Assembly (NCBI RefSeq): GCF_900240295.1
Contig: NZ_OEQB01000008.1
Coordinates: forward strand, 1 to 64,000
Source of the DNA: Megasphaera vaginalis (ex Bordigoni et al. 2020)
GTDB taxonomy: Bacteria; Bacillota; Negativicutes; Veillonellales; Megasphaeraceae
Length of the DNA stretch: 64,000 bases
Direction: 5' to 3'
In this document: positions 44,703 through 54,112 of the stretch, piece after piece
Numbering within the stretch: position 1 is the first letter of the stretch
Layout of the letters: every line of letters begins with the position of its first letter
Notes under the pieces: model-generated
The model's input: the letters and a program-made list of their open reading frames with translations, nothing else
Told to the model about the DNA's origin: nothing
The model's database searches: none
Position numbers and translations under genes: made by a program

Positions 44703-45725
44703 GTGAAAAAAACAGTACGCGAATTGGCACAATTGCTGAATGGATCCGTTGTTGGCGATGAAACCAGGGAAGTCAGTGATGTAAAGGGACTGGCAGAGGC
44801 CGGCGTAAGCGACGTCACCTTTGCCGTCGATCCCTATACGGAATATTTGCCGCAGATTCATGCCGGCGTTATTATCGTCGAAAAAGAAGTGCCTGCCGGC
44901 GACAATACGCTGATCGTCGTTGCTAATCCCCGCTTGGCTTTTTCGCAGCTCCTCGTGCTTTTTCATCCGCGTCAATCCGTTGTTGAAGGGATTCATCCGA
45001 CGGCCGTTATCGGCGAAGATACACAGCTTGGCAGCGGTACTGCCGTAATGGCTTATGCCGTTATCGGCAAAAATGTACAGATCGGCGCCGATTGCACGAT
45101 ATATCCCTTTGTCTTTATTGGCGATCAGGTAACGATCGGCAGCGGTTCCACTATTTATCCCGGCGCCGTTATTCATGAAAACAGTGTTCTCGGCGAACGG
45201 GCCGTTATTCGGGCTCATGCCGTTATCGGCGGAGAAGGGTTCGGGTTCGCGACGAACGAAGGCAAACATACACGGATTCCTCAGATCGGGAATGTAGCTA
45301 TCGGTGACGATGTGGAAATCGGAGCCTGTACGACGATCGATAACGCCACGCTGGAGAGTACCAAAATCGGCAGCGGTACAAAAATCGATAATCTCGTCCA
45401 TTTGGGGCATAATGTCGAAATCGGTGAAGATTGTTTTCTCATTGCGCAGACCGGGATCGCCGGCAGCACGAAGGCGGGGAACCATGTCATTTTCGCCGGA
45501 CAGACAGGCTGTACCGGTCATGTTACCATCGGCGACAACGCCGTCTTTGCCGGTAAATCGGGCATCGTCGGCAATATCAAGGCGAATACGGTCAACGCCG
45601 GTTTTCCGGCACGTCCTCATATTGAATGGAGCCGGATGCAAGTCCACTTAAAGCGGCTGCCGGAAATGGCAAAGACGATTAAGGCGTTGGAAGCCCGGTT
45701 GGCAGCTTTGGAAAAAAAGGATTGA
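44703..45725 (+). CDS. lpxD: UDP-3-O-acylglucosamine N-acyltransferase
   Basis: This 340-residue enzyme adds the N-linked acyl chain in lipid A synthesis. The N-terminal uridine-binding domain is at about 1-100, followed by a left-handed beta-helix of hexapeptide repeats (about 105-300) and a short C-terminal helix. The conserved histidine region is NLVHLGHNVEIG and GGEGFGFA is typical. GTG 44703 lies 9 nt after AAGGAG. The presence of lpxD and an lpxL-type gene indicates that lipopolysaccharide is made. LpxA, LpxC and FabZ genes are not in the window. Confidence 0.95.
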   Translation: MKKTVRELAQLLNGSVVGDETREVSDVKGLAEAGVSDVTFAVDPYTEYLPQIHAGVIIVEKEVPAGDNTLIVVANPRLAFSQLLVLFHPRQSVVEGIHPTAVIGEDTQLGSGTAVMAYAVIGKNVQIGADCTIYPFVFIGDQVTIGSGSTIYPGAVIHENSVLGERAVIRAHAVIGGEGFGFATNEGKHTRIPQIGNVAIGDDVEIGACTTIDNATLESTKIGSGTKIDNLVHLGHNVEIGEDCFLIAQTGIAGSTKAGNHVIFAGQTGCTGHVTIGDNAVFAGKSGIVGNIKANTVNAGFPARPHIEWSRMQVHLKRLPEMAKTIKALEARLAALEKKD

Positions 45726-45740
45726 AGAAGGTACGCTCTC

Positions 45741-46667
45741 ATGTATATATTGATGAAATGTCTGAGTTTTTTACTCTGTCATCTCCCTCTTTCCTGGAGT
45801 CATGCATTCGGCCGCTGGCTGGGGCATTTCTTTTGGGCCTTCGTTCCCAAGAAGAGGAAGCTCTTGGCGCAGCGGCAGATCCTGGATTGCGCTATTACAG
45901 ATGATCCTGACGAAGCGATGGCGATCGGCAAGGCCAGCGCCCTGCGTTTTGGCCCGATGATCGTGGAAGTCTTGCTCTTTCCGCGGTATCGCGGCAGAGA
46001 AAAGCTGCGTGAAATAGTCGAGATCAGGGGCAGAGAATACCTGGATCCACTCATCGAAAATCCGGCAGGCGGTGTCTTTATGGCTTCCCATGCCGGCAAT
46101 TGGGAGCTCCTGGGCGCCGTTATGGCGACAGAAGGGCTGCGCTTGATTTCTGTTGCGCAAGAGCAAAACAATGCCGGCGCCGATCGCTTTATCAATGAGT
46201 ACAGGCAGATGCAAAAGCAGCACGTAACGTATAAAACCGGTATTCGAGATATGATCCGCTTTTTGCGGGACGGTTATTATATCGGACTCTTAATGGATCA
46301 GGACCCTGGTTATGCCGGCATTATGGTAAAACTTTTCGGCAAGGATACGCTCACTGCTGACGGACCTGCGAAATTCGCTGTATTGGGTAACTACCCCGTC
46401 GTGCCGGTGTTCATTCATGAAGACCGGCCATACCACCATTGCATAGAAGTATTGCCGCCTGTATATCCTTTCGCATGTGACAAAGAATACACGAAAGAAG
46501 AAAAAAAAGAACGCACGTATTCGCTGACGCAGGAATTGAACCTGATCCTGGAAAACCGTATACGGACGTATCCGGAAGACTGGTTCTGGCTCCATAATCG
46601 TTGGAAATGGACAGACCGGTATAAGGCGAAAAAAGCCGGGAAAAATGAAAAGGAAAACAGCATATAA
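45741..46667 (+). CDS. lpxL: Lipid A biosynthesis acyltransferase
   Basis: This 308-residue inner-membrane enzyme of the HtrB/LpxL family adds a secondary acyl chain to lipid A. An N-terminal hydrophobic segment is followed by the catalytic HxxxxE motif in SHAGNWELLGAV (about residue 114), then MDQDPGYAG and FFGKxxLTADGPAKFA-like sequence (KLFGKDTLTADGPAKFA), and the end WFWLHNRWK. It is the last gene of the envelope unit and a terminator follows directly. The acyl-chain preference cannot be told. Confidence 0.92.
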   Translation: MYILMKCLSFLLCHLPLSWSHAFGRWLGHFFWAFVPKKRKLLAQRQILDCAITDDPDEAMAIGKASALRFGPMIVEVLLFPRYRGREKLREIVEIRGREYLDPLIENPAGGVFMASHAGNWELLGAVMATEGLRLISVAQEQNNAGADRFINEYRQMQKQHVTYKTGIRDMIRFLRDGYYIGLLMDQDPGYAGIMVKLFGKDTLTADGPAKFAVLGNYPVVPVFIHEDRPYHHCIEVLPPVYPFACDKEYTKEEKKERTYSLTQELNLILENRIRTYPEDWFWLHNRWKWTDRYKAKKAGKNEKENSI

Positions 46668-46676
46668 ACTATAATT

Positions 46677-46712
46677 AAAAGAGACAACTGCACAGCAGTT
46701 GTCTCTTTGTTT
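46677..46712. terminator. Terminator after the lipid A acyltransferase gene
   Basis: AGAGACAACTGC pairs with GCAGTTGTCTCT around ACA, followed by TTGTTT. It ends the bamA-lpxL unit. Between here and 46923 I see no gene. Confidence 0.88.
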
Positions 46713-46923
46713 AACCGGACAGGCGAAAATCATCTGATATTTCGGTTCTGATAACTGACTGCGTTACGGATAATCGCTTTTGCAAGATGAGCGATGTCGA
46801 AGGCGGAGATGATCACTTAAGAAAGGCGTTTAAAAAAATCTATTTTCTCTCCCATAGAGGGAGCGCTTTTCGGTTGACGGTTAGAAAAAACTGCCCGGCA
46901 GTATGGCATCGGTTTTTCTGCAA

Positions 46924-46987
46924 AAATACGTATGCCCTGTCATGTATACCGGCGGAAGAAGTTGCCGGATATGCATGGCAGGGCATA
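46924..46987 (-). terminator. Very long hairpin ending the minus-strand gene
   Basis: TATGCCCTG (46931-46939) pairs with CAGGGCATA (46979-46987), and pairing continues inward to CCGGC/GCCGG with two wobbles and one bulged base, about 23 pairs in all around a 10-nt loop. Read on the minus strand it follows the gene at 46996 and is followed by CGTATTTTTG, so it most likely works as a terminator. Confidence 0.65.
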
Positions 46988-46995
46988 TCTACGAA

Positions 46996-47355
46996 TTACT
47001 GCGTTTGAGAAGGCGGCTGCGGCTGACTCGGATCCAACCGCCAAGTATTGCGCAACACTCTGAAGTTGATGTCCGTCCATTTTTTTTGAATGTCCTGTAC
47101 CGATTCATTCAGGGAGTAGAGAAGATTATTGTAATTATTATAATCTTGTTCCAATTGGGCAATTCGAAATTCCTGGATATGGGAAAGGTTTTTCAATTCA
47201 ACGACTTGCACGATGAGATACGATATGCAGAGCAGTTGGAGAAGTATCACGGCCAGGAGAGAAAAAGACAGTACGGCGAGCTTTTTCGGATCAGCACAGC
47301 GCTGCTGCAGCAACGAAAGGATATGATTCAAGATATTTTTAGGCGTGGAATACAA
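46996..47355 (-). CDS. Small membrane protein with coiled coil
   Basis: This 119-residue reading has one strong membrane helix (LAVLSFSLLAVILLQLLCISYLIV, about residues 26-49), a heptad-like polar region (about 50-95, with EFRIAQLEQDYNNYNNLLYSLNESVQDIQKKW) and a short Pro/Gln-rich end. I recognise no family. TTG 47355 is the only reasonable start and its ribosome binding site (GGAAGG) is somewhat far. It starts 27 nt after the end of the LysR gene on the same strand. The membrane-plus-coiled-coil pattern makes this strand more credible than the overlapping plus-strand frame. Confidence 0.6.
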   Translation of the reverse strand: MYSTPKNILNHILSLLQQRCADPKKLAVLSFSLLAVILLQLLCISYLIVQVVELKNLSHIQEFRIAQLEQDYNNYNNLLYSLNESVQDIQKKWTDINFRVLRNTWRLDPSQPQPPSQTQ

Positions 47356-47382
47356 GGTGAGAACATCCTTCCGCTGAAAAGT

Positions 47383-48294
47383 TTACATATTAGAAATAGT
47401 GCGGGCTTTATTGCGGACAAAATCAAGCCAAAGCTGAGCGGCATGAGAAAGGTAATGGCCGCGCTTCCAAATGACATAGAGCACGTGCATGATTTCCGGT
47501 TCCACTAAAGGCCGGACCACGACGGAATCATAAATACGGGGCGACGTTTCCTTATTCGGGCAGAGCCGGCTTGGCAGCAGAGCGACCCCCAGGTCCGCGA
47601 CAACTGTTTGAATCATCAGATCGCGCTGACTCGTTTCAAAAACGATTTTAGGCTGAAAACCTATTTTTTTGCAGTTTTGAATGATCTCGTCATGGAGGTT
47701 AAAGTCATCTCGATACAAGACCAGCGATTCATTGGCCAACTTTTTCAACGGAATCGTCTTTTCTTTGCTGAGCACATTATTTCGATGAATGATAACGTGC
47801 ATCGGATCCTGGCTTAAAAAGAATGATTCAAATTCTTTTTCCTTTGGTTGTGTACACACGATCCCTAAATCGATCAGGCCTTCTTGGACGCTGATTTCTA
47901 CTTTCTTGGAACCGTGTTCGTATAAATCCAACTCTATTTGCGGATATTCCTGCTTGAAAGCGCCGAGAAGATTGGCGAAAATAGGCGCGCCTGTAATCGG
48001 CGGCAAGCCGATCAGGACCGTACCTTGTTCCAATTTGAACTCATTTTCGAAGTCGACCTTTAAATGCTCAAACATAAAGACGACACGTTTGGCATGCGTT
48101 AAAAATATGGCGCCTGCATCGGTGAGTTCAACGGCTTTGGCGTTGCGCATAAAGAGGACGACACTCAGTTCCTCTTCCAAGGCTTTGATGGTACGGCTGA
48201 TGGCCGACTGCGAGATATGCAGCGTTCGAGCCGCTTTGCTGAAAGATTTTTTGTCGGCAACCTCCACGAAATATTTGAGATGATGAAAATCCAT
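47383..48294 (-). CDS. LysR-family transcriptional regulator
   Basis: This 303-residue regulator has the N-terminal winged helix (HHLKYFVEVADKKSFSKAARTLHISQSAISRTIKALEEEL) and a periplasmic-binding-like effector domain (about 90-295). It is divergent from the pyruvate:ferredoxin oxidoreductase gene with 438 nt between. LysR proteins usually control a divergent neighbour, so control of pyruvate oxidation is a natural hypothesis. The effector cannot be read from the sequence. Confidence 0.93.
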   Translation of the reverse strand: MDFHHLKYFVEVADKKSFSKAARTLHISQSAISRTIKALEEELSVVLFMRNAKAVELTDAGAIFLTHAKRVVFMFEHLKVDFENEFKLEQGTVLIGLPPITGAPIFANLLGAFKQEYPQIELDLYEHGSKKVEISVQEGLIDLGIVCTQPKEKEFESFFLSQDPMHVIIHRNNVLSKEKTIPLKKLANESLVLYRDDFNLHDEIIQNCKKIGFQPKIVFETSQRDLMIQTVVADLGVALLPSRLCPNKETSPRIYDSVVVRPLVEPEIMHVLYVIWKRGHYLSHAAQLWLDFVRNKARTISNM

Positions 48295-48732
48295 ATTGCC
48301 ACCTCCCGGAATAATAGATACTGAAAAAGTATATGTTTACCAAATGACACATATTGATATTGAAAACGGTATGAGACGTCTATTGAATTCCCATTTTTTA
48401 AGGAATATAATTAAGTGGTAGAAGAAAGTTACAAAGTCGTTCGGGTATATTGGTCCGGAGCTAAAAATAAAAGTGTTGTTTTGCGAATTGGTAATATCAC
48501 TATAATAATATTACATATTTAGTATAATAGCAATACTTTATTGAAGGTTTCCTGAACTGTCTTATGTTGTGATTGCAGTAACATATAGACACATGTATTG
48601 CATACTTATGCGGAATGTATTTTGTATACAGTATATGCGCGGATGACAATGGGCTTTTAACTTTGTCTGAACAGTACGGTTTCGCCGTATTGTCAATTAT
48701 TTTGAACTCAAATAAAGGAGCGTGTTTTTTCT
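48295..48732. promoter_or_regulatory. Control region between the LysR gene and the PFOR gene
   Basis: This 438-nt AT-rich stretch holds no gene. An inverted repeat GTAATAT (48491-48497) / ATATTAC (48508-48514) surrounds a TATAAT and is a candidate LysR site. A second small dyad GCATA-CT-TATGC is at 48600-48611. TTGTAT-17-GACAAT (48622-48650) is one possible PFOR promoter. A stem ACAGTACGG (48671-48679) with CCGTATTGT (48684-48692) lies in the leader, 22 nt ahead of the ribosome binding site. The exact promoter is uncertain. Confidence 0.5.
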
Positions 48733-51700
48733 ATGAGCAAATTTAAAACCATGGATGGTAATGAAGCGGCTGCATGGGCGTCCTATGCATTTACCGAAGT
48801 TGCTGCAATTTACCCGATTACACCGTCTTCTCCTATGGCTGAACATGTCGATGATTGGGCAGCTGCCGGTATGAAAAACCTTTTCGGCAGCACCGTAAAA
48901 GTCGTTGAAATGCAGTCTGAAGCCGGTGCAGCAGGTGCGTTCCACGGTTCTTTGCAGGCCGGTGCCATGACCACCACATATACAGCTTCGCAAGGGTTTT
49001 TATTGATGATTCCGAATATGTATAAAGTTGCCGGCGAATTGCTTCCCGGTGTCTTCCATGTAGCTGCTCGTGCTTTGGCTAATCATGCGTTGAGCATTTT
49101 CGGCGATCACCAGGACGTCATGTCCGCTCGCGCTTCGGGATGCTGTCTTTTGGCCGAATCCAATGTACAGGAAGTAATGGATCTGGCCGGCGTTGCTCAT
49201 TTGGCCGCTCTGAAAGGCCGTTTGCCTTTCATCAACTTCTTTGACGGTTTCCGCACATCCCATGAAATTCAAAAAGTTGAAGTCATGGATTTTGAAAACT
49301 ATCGCGATTTGGTAGATTGGGATGCGTTGAACGATTTCCGCAAGCGCGCCTTGAATCCGGATGCTCCTCAGGTTCGCGGCACTGCTGAAAACCCGGATAT
49401 TTACTTCCAGCATTGTGAAGCAAATAACAAGTTCTACGAAGCGATGCCGGACATTGTTGAAGAATACATGGATAAGATTTCTGAAATCACCGGCCGTACA
49501 TATAAGCCTTTCAATTATGTAGGCGCTCCTGATGCGGAACGCGTTATCGTTTCCATGGGTTCCTTATCGGACGTTGTAAAACAGGCTGTCAAATATCTCG
49601 TCGGTCAGGGCGAAAAAGTCGGGGCCATCAACGTTCATCTCTATCGTCCGTTCTCGGCCAAGCATTTGGCCGCCGTATTGCCGAAAACGGTTAAAAAGAT
49701 CGCCGTTATCGACCGTACGAAAGAACCGGGTTCTCTCGGTGAACCCCTTTATTTGGACATCGTCGATTATGTCAAGGAAAGCGGTCTGGCCATTGATTTG
49801 ATTGGCGGCCGTGCCGGTCTCGGCTCCAAAGACGTTGTTCCTGAAGATATTCTCCCCGTCTTTGAAGAACTCAATAAAGAACATTCTCTTAACGGCTTTA
49901 CGATCGGTATCGTTGATGACGTTACGAATCTTTCCCTGGCACGGGCACCGAAGATGCCGATGGATCTGACGGGCCTGACATCTTGCAAATTCTGGGGATT
50001 CGGCTCCGACGGTACTGTTGGCGCCAATAAATCGGCCATCAAGATTATCGGCGACCACACGGACATGTATGCTCAGGCATATTTTGCCTATGATTCCAAG
50101 AAATCCGGCGGTGTCACGATTTCTCACTTGCGGTTCGGGACACAGCCGATTGAAATGCCGTATCTGATTGACGCAGCCGACTACATTGCCTGCCACCGTC
50201 AATCTTATGTACGTCGCTTCGATTTGCTCCGCGGCGTTAAAGACGGCGGTACGTTCATGCTGAACTGTACCTGGACGGACGAAGAATTGGAAAAAGAACT
50301 TCCTGCAAAGATTAAACGCGATATCGCTAAGAATCACGTTAAGTTCTACACGCTGAACGGTGATGCCATCGGCCAGAAACTCGGCCTCGGCACGCGTATC
50401 AACATGGTTATGCAGGCTGCTTTCTTTGCCTTGGCAAAGGTTATTCCTCTCGAAGATGCCGTTAAATATTTGAAAGACTCCATTGTCAAGAGCTATGGCA
50501 AGAAGGGGCAGAAGGTTGTTGACATGAACTGGGCTGCCGTTGATGCCGGTGTCGGTGAATTCCATGAAGTACAGTATCCTGCTTCTTGGGCTGATGCTGT
50601 TGATGAAGTGGTAGCGGGCCGTCCGACGAGCGAATATTTTGAAAATGTTGCAGCGCCCGTTCTCGGTCAGATCGGTGATGATTTGAAAGTATCCGACTTC
50701 GTAGGTCGTGAAGACGGTACGATGCCGTCGGGCACTTCTAAATTTGAAAAAGCCGGCCCGGCTCTGCATGTACCGGCTTGGGACAGCGAAAAATGTATCG
50801 GTTGTACGCAGTGCTCTTTTGTATGTCCTCATGCTACTATTCGCCCTGTTTTGACGACAAAAGAAGAAACGGCTGCAGCTCCGGCAGGGTATAAAGTTGC
50901 TCCGAAAGCAAAATCTGGCAAAGAATATGATTTCGCGATTGTCGTTGACCAACTTGACTGTCTCGAATGCGGCAGTTGTGTAAATGTTTGCCCTGTCAAG
51001 GCGTTGACGATGGTACCGAATACGGACGAAGAACGCGCTAAGATGGATCTTTGGTACTATGGCACGGAAACGGTAACGCCGAAAGCTAATCCGCAGAACA
51101 AGAAGACCGTTATCGGTTCTCAGTTCGAAACGCCTCTCCTCGAATTCTCCGGCGCTTGCGCCGGTTGCGGCGAAACACCGTATGTCAAACTCGTTACGCA
51201 ACTCTTCGGCGATCGCATGATGATTGCCAATGCAACGGGCTGCTCCTCCATTTGGGGTGCATCCGCTCCGGTTGCTCCGTATACGACTAATGCCGCAGGT
51301 CATGGTCCTTCCTGGGCGAACAGCCTTTTCGAAGATGCTGCTGAATTCGGTCTCGGCATGTTCATCGGTGTAGATAAGGTTCGTCAGGATATGGCTGCTA
51401 AAGTTGAAGAAGCCAAAGCTGTTGCTTCTCCGGAACTTCAGGCTGCTCTCAGCGACTGGGCTGCCAACCTCATGGAAGGCGAAGGGAGCCGTGAACGCGC
51501 TGATAAAGTGGAAGCTCTCCTGAAGGCTGAAGCTGCAGGCAAGGCAATCCTCGAAGAATTCCTCGAAAAGAAACAGTTCCTCGTAAAACGTTCCCACTGG
51601 ATCATCGGCGGTGACGGCTGGTCCTACGATATCGGTTACGGCGGTGTCGATCATGTCCTCGCTTCTGATCAGGACATCAATGTCCTTGTTCTCGATACGG

Positions 51701-52248
51701 AAGTATATTCCAATACGGGCGGCCAGTCTTCCAAGGCTACGCCGACGGCTGCTATCGCGCAGTTCGCCGCATCCGGCAAGCGGACGAAGAAGAAGGACCT
51801 CGGGATGATGGCTATTTCCTACGGATATGTCTATGTGGCTCAGGTATCCATGGGAGCCGATAAGAATCAGCTCATGAAAGCAATCAACGAAGCTGAAGCG
51901 TATCATGGCCCGTCTCTCGTTATTTGCTACGCTCCTTGCATTAACCACGGTATCCGCAAGGGCATGGGCAAGAGCCAGGAAGAAGAAAAACTCGCCGTAT
52001 CCTGCGGTTACTGGGATCTTTTCCGGTACAATCCGGATCTGGCAGCTCAAGGCAAGAATCCGTTCAGTCTCGATTCGAAAGAACCGGACTACACGAAGTT
52101 CCAGGAATTCCTCCAGGGAGAAGTTCGTTATGCTTCCTTGGCAAAGGCGTTCCCCGATATGGCACAGTCTCTTTATGAAAAGACTGAAGCCGACGCTAAA
52201 GCCCGCCGTCAGACATATGTACGTTTCCAGAGCGGTTTTGAAGGCTAA
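48733..52248 (+). CDS. nifJ: Pyruvate:ferredoxin (flavodoxin) oxidoreductase
   Basis: This 1171-residue homodimeric-type enzyme splits pyruvate and CoA into acetyl-CoA, CO2 and reduced ferredoxin. The domains run in the usual order: YPITPSSPMAE at the start, the CoA/transketolase-like domains, a two-cluster ferredoxin domain with CIGCTQCSFVCP (about 690) and CLECGSCVNVCP (about 745), then the thiamine-diphosphate domain with CAGCGETPY (about 815), GCSSIWGAS and GDGWSYDIGYGG. Codon use is more restricted than in its neighbours, as expected for a very highly expressed gene. AAAGGAG lies 12 nt from the ATG, a slightly long spacing. It is monocistronic with a strong terminator. Confidence 0.97.
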   Translation: MSKFKTMDGNEAAAWASYAFTEVAAIYPITPSSPMAEHVDDWAAAGMKNLFGSTVKVVEMQSEAGAAGAFHGSLQAGAMTTTYTASQGFLLMIPNMYKVAGELLPGVFHVAARALANHALSIFGDHQDVMSARASGCCLLAESNVQEVMDLAGVAHLAALKGRLPFINFFDGFRTSHEIQKVEVMDFENYRDLVDWDALNDFRKRALNPDAPQVRGTAENPDIYFQHCEANNKFYEAMPDIVEEYMDKISEITGRTYKPFNYVGAPDAERVIVSMGSLSDVVKQAVKYLVGQGEKVGAINVHLYRPFSAKHLAAVLPKTVKKIAVIDRTKEPGSLGEPLYLDIVDYVKESGLAIDLIGGRAGLGSKDVVPEDILPVFEELNKEHSLNGFTIGIVDDVTNLSLARAPKMPMDLTGLTSCKFWGFGSDGTVGANKSAIKIIGDHTDMYAQAYFAYDSKKSGGVTISHLRFGTQPIEMPYLIDAADYIACHRQSYVRRFDLLRGVKDGGTFMLNCTWTDEELEKELPAKIKRDIAKNHVKFYTLNGDAIGQKLGLGTRINMVMQAAFFALAKVIPLEDAVKYLKDSIVKSYGKKGQKVVDMNWAAVDAGVGEFHEVQYPASWADAVDEVVAGRPTSEYFENVAAPVLGQIGDDLKVSDFVGREDGTMPSGTSKFEKAGPALHVPAWDSEKCIGCTQCSFVCPHATIRPVLTTKEETAAAPAGYKVAPKAKSGKEYDFAIVVDQLDCLECGSCVNVCPVKALTMVPNTDEERAKMDLWYYGTETVTPKANPQNKKTVIGSQFETPLLEFSGACAGCGETPYVKLVTQLFGDRMMIANATGCSSIWGASAPVAPYTTNAAGHGPSWANSLFEDAAEFGLGMFIGVDKVRQDMAAKVEEAKAVASPELQAALSDWAANLMEGEGSRERADKVEALLKAEAAGKAILEEFLEKKQFLVKRSHWIIGGDGWSYDIGYGGVDHVLASDQDINVLVLDTEVYSNTGGQSSKATPTAAIAQFAASGKRTKKKDLGMMAISYGYVYVAQVSMGADKNQLMKAINEAEAYHGPSLVICYAPCINHGIRKGMGKSQEEEKLAVSCGYWDLFRYNPDLAAQGKNPFSLDSKEPDYTKFQEFLQGEVRYASLAKAFPDMAQSLYEKTEADAKARRQTYVRFQSGFEG

Positions 52249-52268
52249 GAATAAAAGCGATATGCTTG

Positions 52269-52302
52269 AAAAAGAGGACTCCATATGGAGTCCTCTTTTT
52301 TT
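52269..52302. terminator. Terminator of the PFOR gene
   Basis: A 32-bp perfect palindrome (AAAAAGAGGACTCCAT and complement) ends in seven T. Confidence 0.93.
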
Positions 52303-52789
52303 GCTGGAATAAGCCTTGCTATCAGGAACGGGATCGCGTATATCGGATTTCATGGGATGGCCCACCGTTTAAAGCGATATAAGATTTTTAAATCATGGAA
52401 GCCGGAAGTCACGCCGGTTCGTATTAACGATATGGAATCTGTTGATACGGAACCTGTCGCCGGTGTTCCCAGTAACGTGCCCGGTAAGGAGCGTAGTAAA
52501 CGGGGAGGACAAGCGTTATGGCGCCGGACGATGGTAAGCCGTCTATTGTCGGGATCCGAGCAAAGGGGCCCATAAAGAGGGGATAACCATTTTCCGGGAT
52601 CACAGACTGCCTCTGTCTGGAGGCGATCATCAGGAGAGTAGGAACGTCCGTATTGCCGATAAACGCCTGGCTACGTCATGGGAAGCGAGAGTATATAGCG
52701 CGGCGGGCAGTCGACAGAGCGGCATAAATAGGTCGAAAGCGGGGATGGCGGAAACGTAGATAGGACATTCAGAAAGTATGTGTGCAGGT
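52303..52789. other. Non-coding or decayed stretch between PFOR and thiolase
   Basis: This stretch of about 490 nt has no well-formed gene. The minus strand holds a 68-codon frame (52630-52424) whose end is rich in Tyr, Pro and Arg (VYYAPYRARYWEHRRQVPYQ) like the tails of small exported proteins, but there is no signal peptide or ribosome binding site in frame. A 96-codon plus-strand frame begins inside the PFOR terminator and is not credible. It may be a gene remnant. Confidence 0.35.
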
Positions 52790-52830
52790 AAAAAGAAAGA
52801 CAGGACATCATGTCCTGTCTTTCTTTTTTT
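52790..52830. terminator. Terminator of the thiolase gene
   Basis: AAAAGAAAGACAGGACA pairs with TGTCCTGTCTTTCTTTT around TCA, with A and T runs on both sides. It lies 22 nt after the minus-strand thiolase stop. Confidence 0.93.
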
Positions 52831-52851
52831 GATTCCCTGTGTGAAAGAATC

Positions 52852-54036
52852 TTATTTGATCCGTTCGACGATGCAAGCCGTACCCTGGCCGCCGCCGATG
52901 CAGAGTGTAGCCAAACCATAAGTGCCGTCAACTTCCTGGAGACCGTAGAGAAGTGTAACGAGAATACGGGCGCCAGATGCACCGATCGGGTGTCCGATCG
53001 CAATAGCACCGCCATGGATGTTGACTTTATTCATGTCAAGACCGAGCTCACGGCAGCAATATACAGCCTGTGCTGCAAAGGCTTCGTTTGCTTCGATAAG
53101 ATCGAGTTTGTCGCCTGTCAAGCCGGCTTTTTCAAGGGCTTTGCGGGAAGAGGGAACGGGGCCTGTACCCATGATAGCGGGATCAACGCCGGCAGAAGCG
53201 TAGCTTACGATTTTGGCAAGCGGCTTAATGCCGAGTTCTTTGGCTTTGTCAGCAGACATGACGACAAATGCGGCAGCGCCGTCGTTGATGCCGGAAGCGT
53301 TACCTGCCGTAACCGTGCCGCCGTCTTTTTTGAATGCCGGTTTTAATTTGGCGAGACCTTCGACTGTTGTGCCTTCGCGAGGGAATTCGTCCGTATCAAC
53401 GATAATGTCGCCTTTTTTGCCGTGAATGACGACGGGAACGATCTGCGTTTTGAATGCGCCGCTCTTAATGGCTTCACAAGCTCTGACCTGCGAACGGCAG
53501 CCCAAAGCATCTTGATCTTCGCGGGTTACATTAAAGCGTTCGGCAACGTTTTCTGCCGTCATACCCATGTGATATTGATTGAAAGCGTCCCATAAGCCGT
53601 CTTTAATCATTTCATCAACGAATTTGCTGTCGCCCATACGATAGCCCCAACGAGCTTTTTGTACGAGATACGGAGCCATCGACATGTTTTCCATGCCGCC
53701 TGCTACGATAATATCAGCGTCACCGGCTTTGATCATCTGTGCTGCCAACGATACGCAACGAAGACCGGATCCGCAAACTTTGTTAATTGTCATGGCCGGG
53801 GTTTCGATGGAAAGACCGGCTTTGATCATTGCCTGACGAGCAGGATTCTGTCCGAGGCCTGCCTGGAGAACATTGCCCATTACGACTTCTTCAACGGCTT
53901 CCTTCTGGATACCGGCCCGTTTGATTGCTTCTTCAATAACGACAGCGCCGAGATCTACGGCAGGAACGTCTTTGAAAGCTCCGCCATATTTACCAACAGC
54001 TGTACGGCAAGCGCTTGCGATTACTACTTCTTTCAT
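52852..54036 (-). CDS. thlA: Acetyl-CoA C-acetyltransferase (thiolase)
   Basis: This 394-residue thiolase joins two acetyl-CoA into acetoacetyl-CoA, the entry to butyrate and longer acids. The acyl-binding cysteine is in [11 protein letters not shown] (about residue 88), followed by the family motifs [27 protein letters not shown] and the second cysteine in [18 protein letters not shown] gives ATG 54036 a good site. It is transcribed alone, away from other beta-oxidation-type genes, and has an operator-like dyad in its promoter. With PFOR nearby this part of the window serves acetyl-CoA supply and use. Confidence 0.96.
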   Translation of the reverse strand: MKEVVIASACRTAVGKYGGAFKDVPAVDLGAVVIEEAIKRAGIQKEAVEEVVMGNVLQAGLGQNPARQAMIKAGLSIETPAMTINKVCGSGLRCVSLAAQMIKAGDADIIVAGGMENMSMAPYLVQKARWGYRMGDSKFVDEMIKDGLWDAFNQYHMGMTAENVAERFNVTREDQDALGCRSQVRACEAIKSGAFKTQIVPVVIHGKKGDIIVDTDEFPREGTTVEGLAKLKPAFKKDGGTVTAGNASGINDGAAAFVVMSADKAKELGIKPLAKIVSYASAGVDPAIMGTGPVPSSRKALEKAGLTGDKLDLIEANEAFAAQAVYCCRELGLDMNKVNIHGGAIAIGHPIGASGARILVTLLYGLQEVDGTYGLATLCIGGGQGTACIVERIK

Positions 54037-54082
54037 CTCATAACCACCCTTTCTGAATGCGAAAATAAATTAGGTATACTTT

Positions 54083-54112
54083 TTCATACAGTAGATGAAT
54101 CTGCTGTTTCAA
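54083..54112 (-). promoter_or_regulatory. Thiolase promoter with dyad filling the spacer
   Basis: On the minus strand TTGAAA (54112-54107) and TATGAA (54088-54083) are 18 nt apart. That spacer is exactly an imperfect palindrome, CAGTAGAT-GA-ATCTGCTG on the plus strand (7 of 8 arm positions match). A regulator bound here would sit between the -35 and -10. Confidence 0.5.

Noticed and set aside
46903-47508. 201-codon plus-strand frame overlapping the small coiled-coil gene
   Set aside because: It starts within a hairpin and runs into the LysR gene. The minus-strand frame has a clear membrane helix and coiled coil.
49564-52365. 933-codon open frame on the minus strand opposite the PFOR gene
   Set aside because: It is a shadow of the biased codons of a very highly expressed gene. 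It has no ribosome binding site, no domain sense, and crosses the PFOR terminator.
52285-52575. 96-codon plus-strand frame after PFOR
   Set aside because: Its start lies within the PFOR terminator and it has no ribosome binding site or recognisable content.
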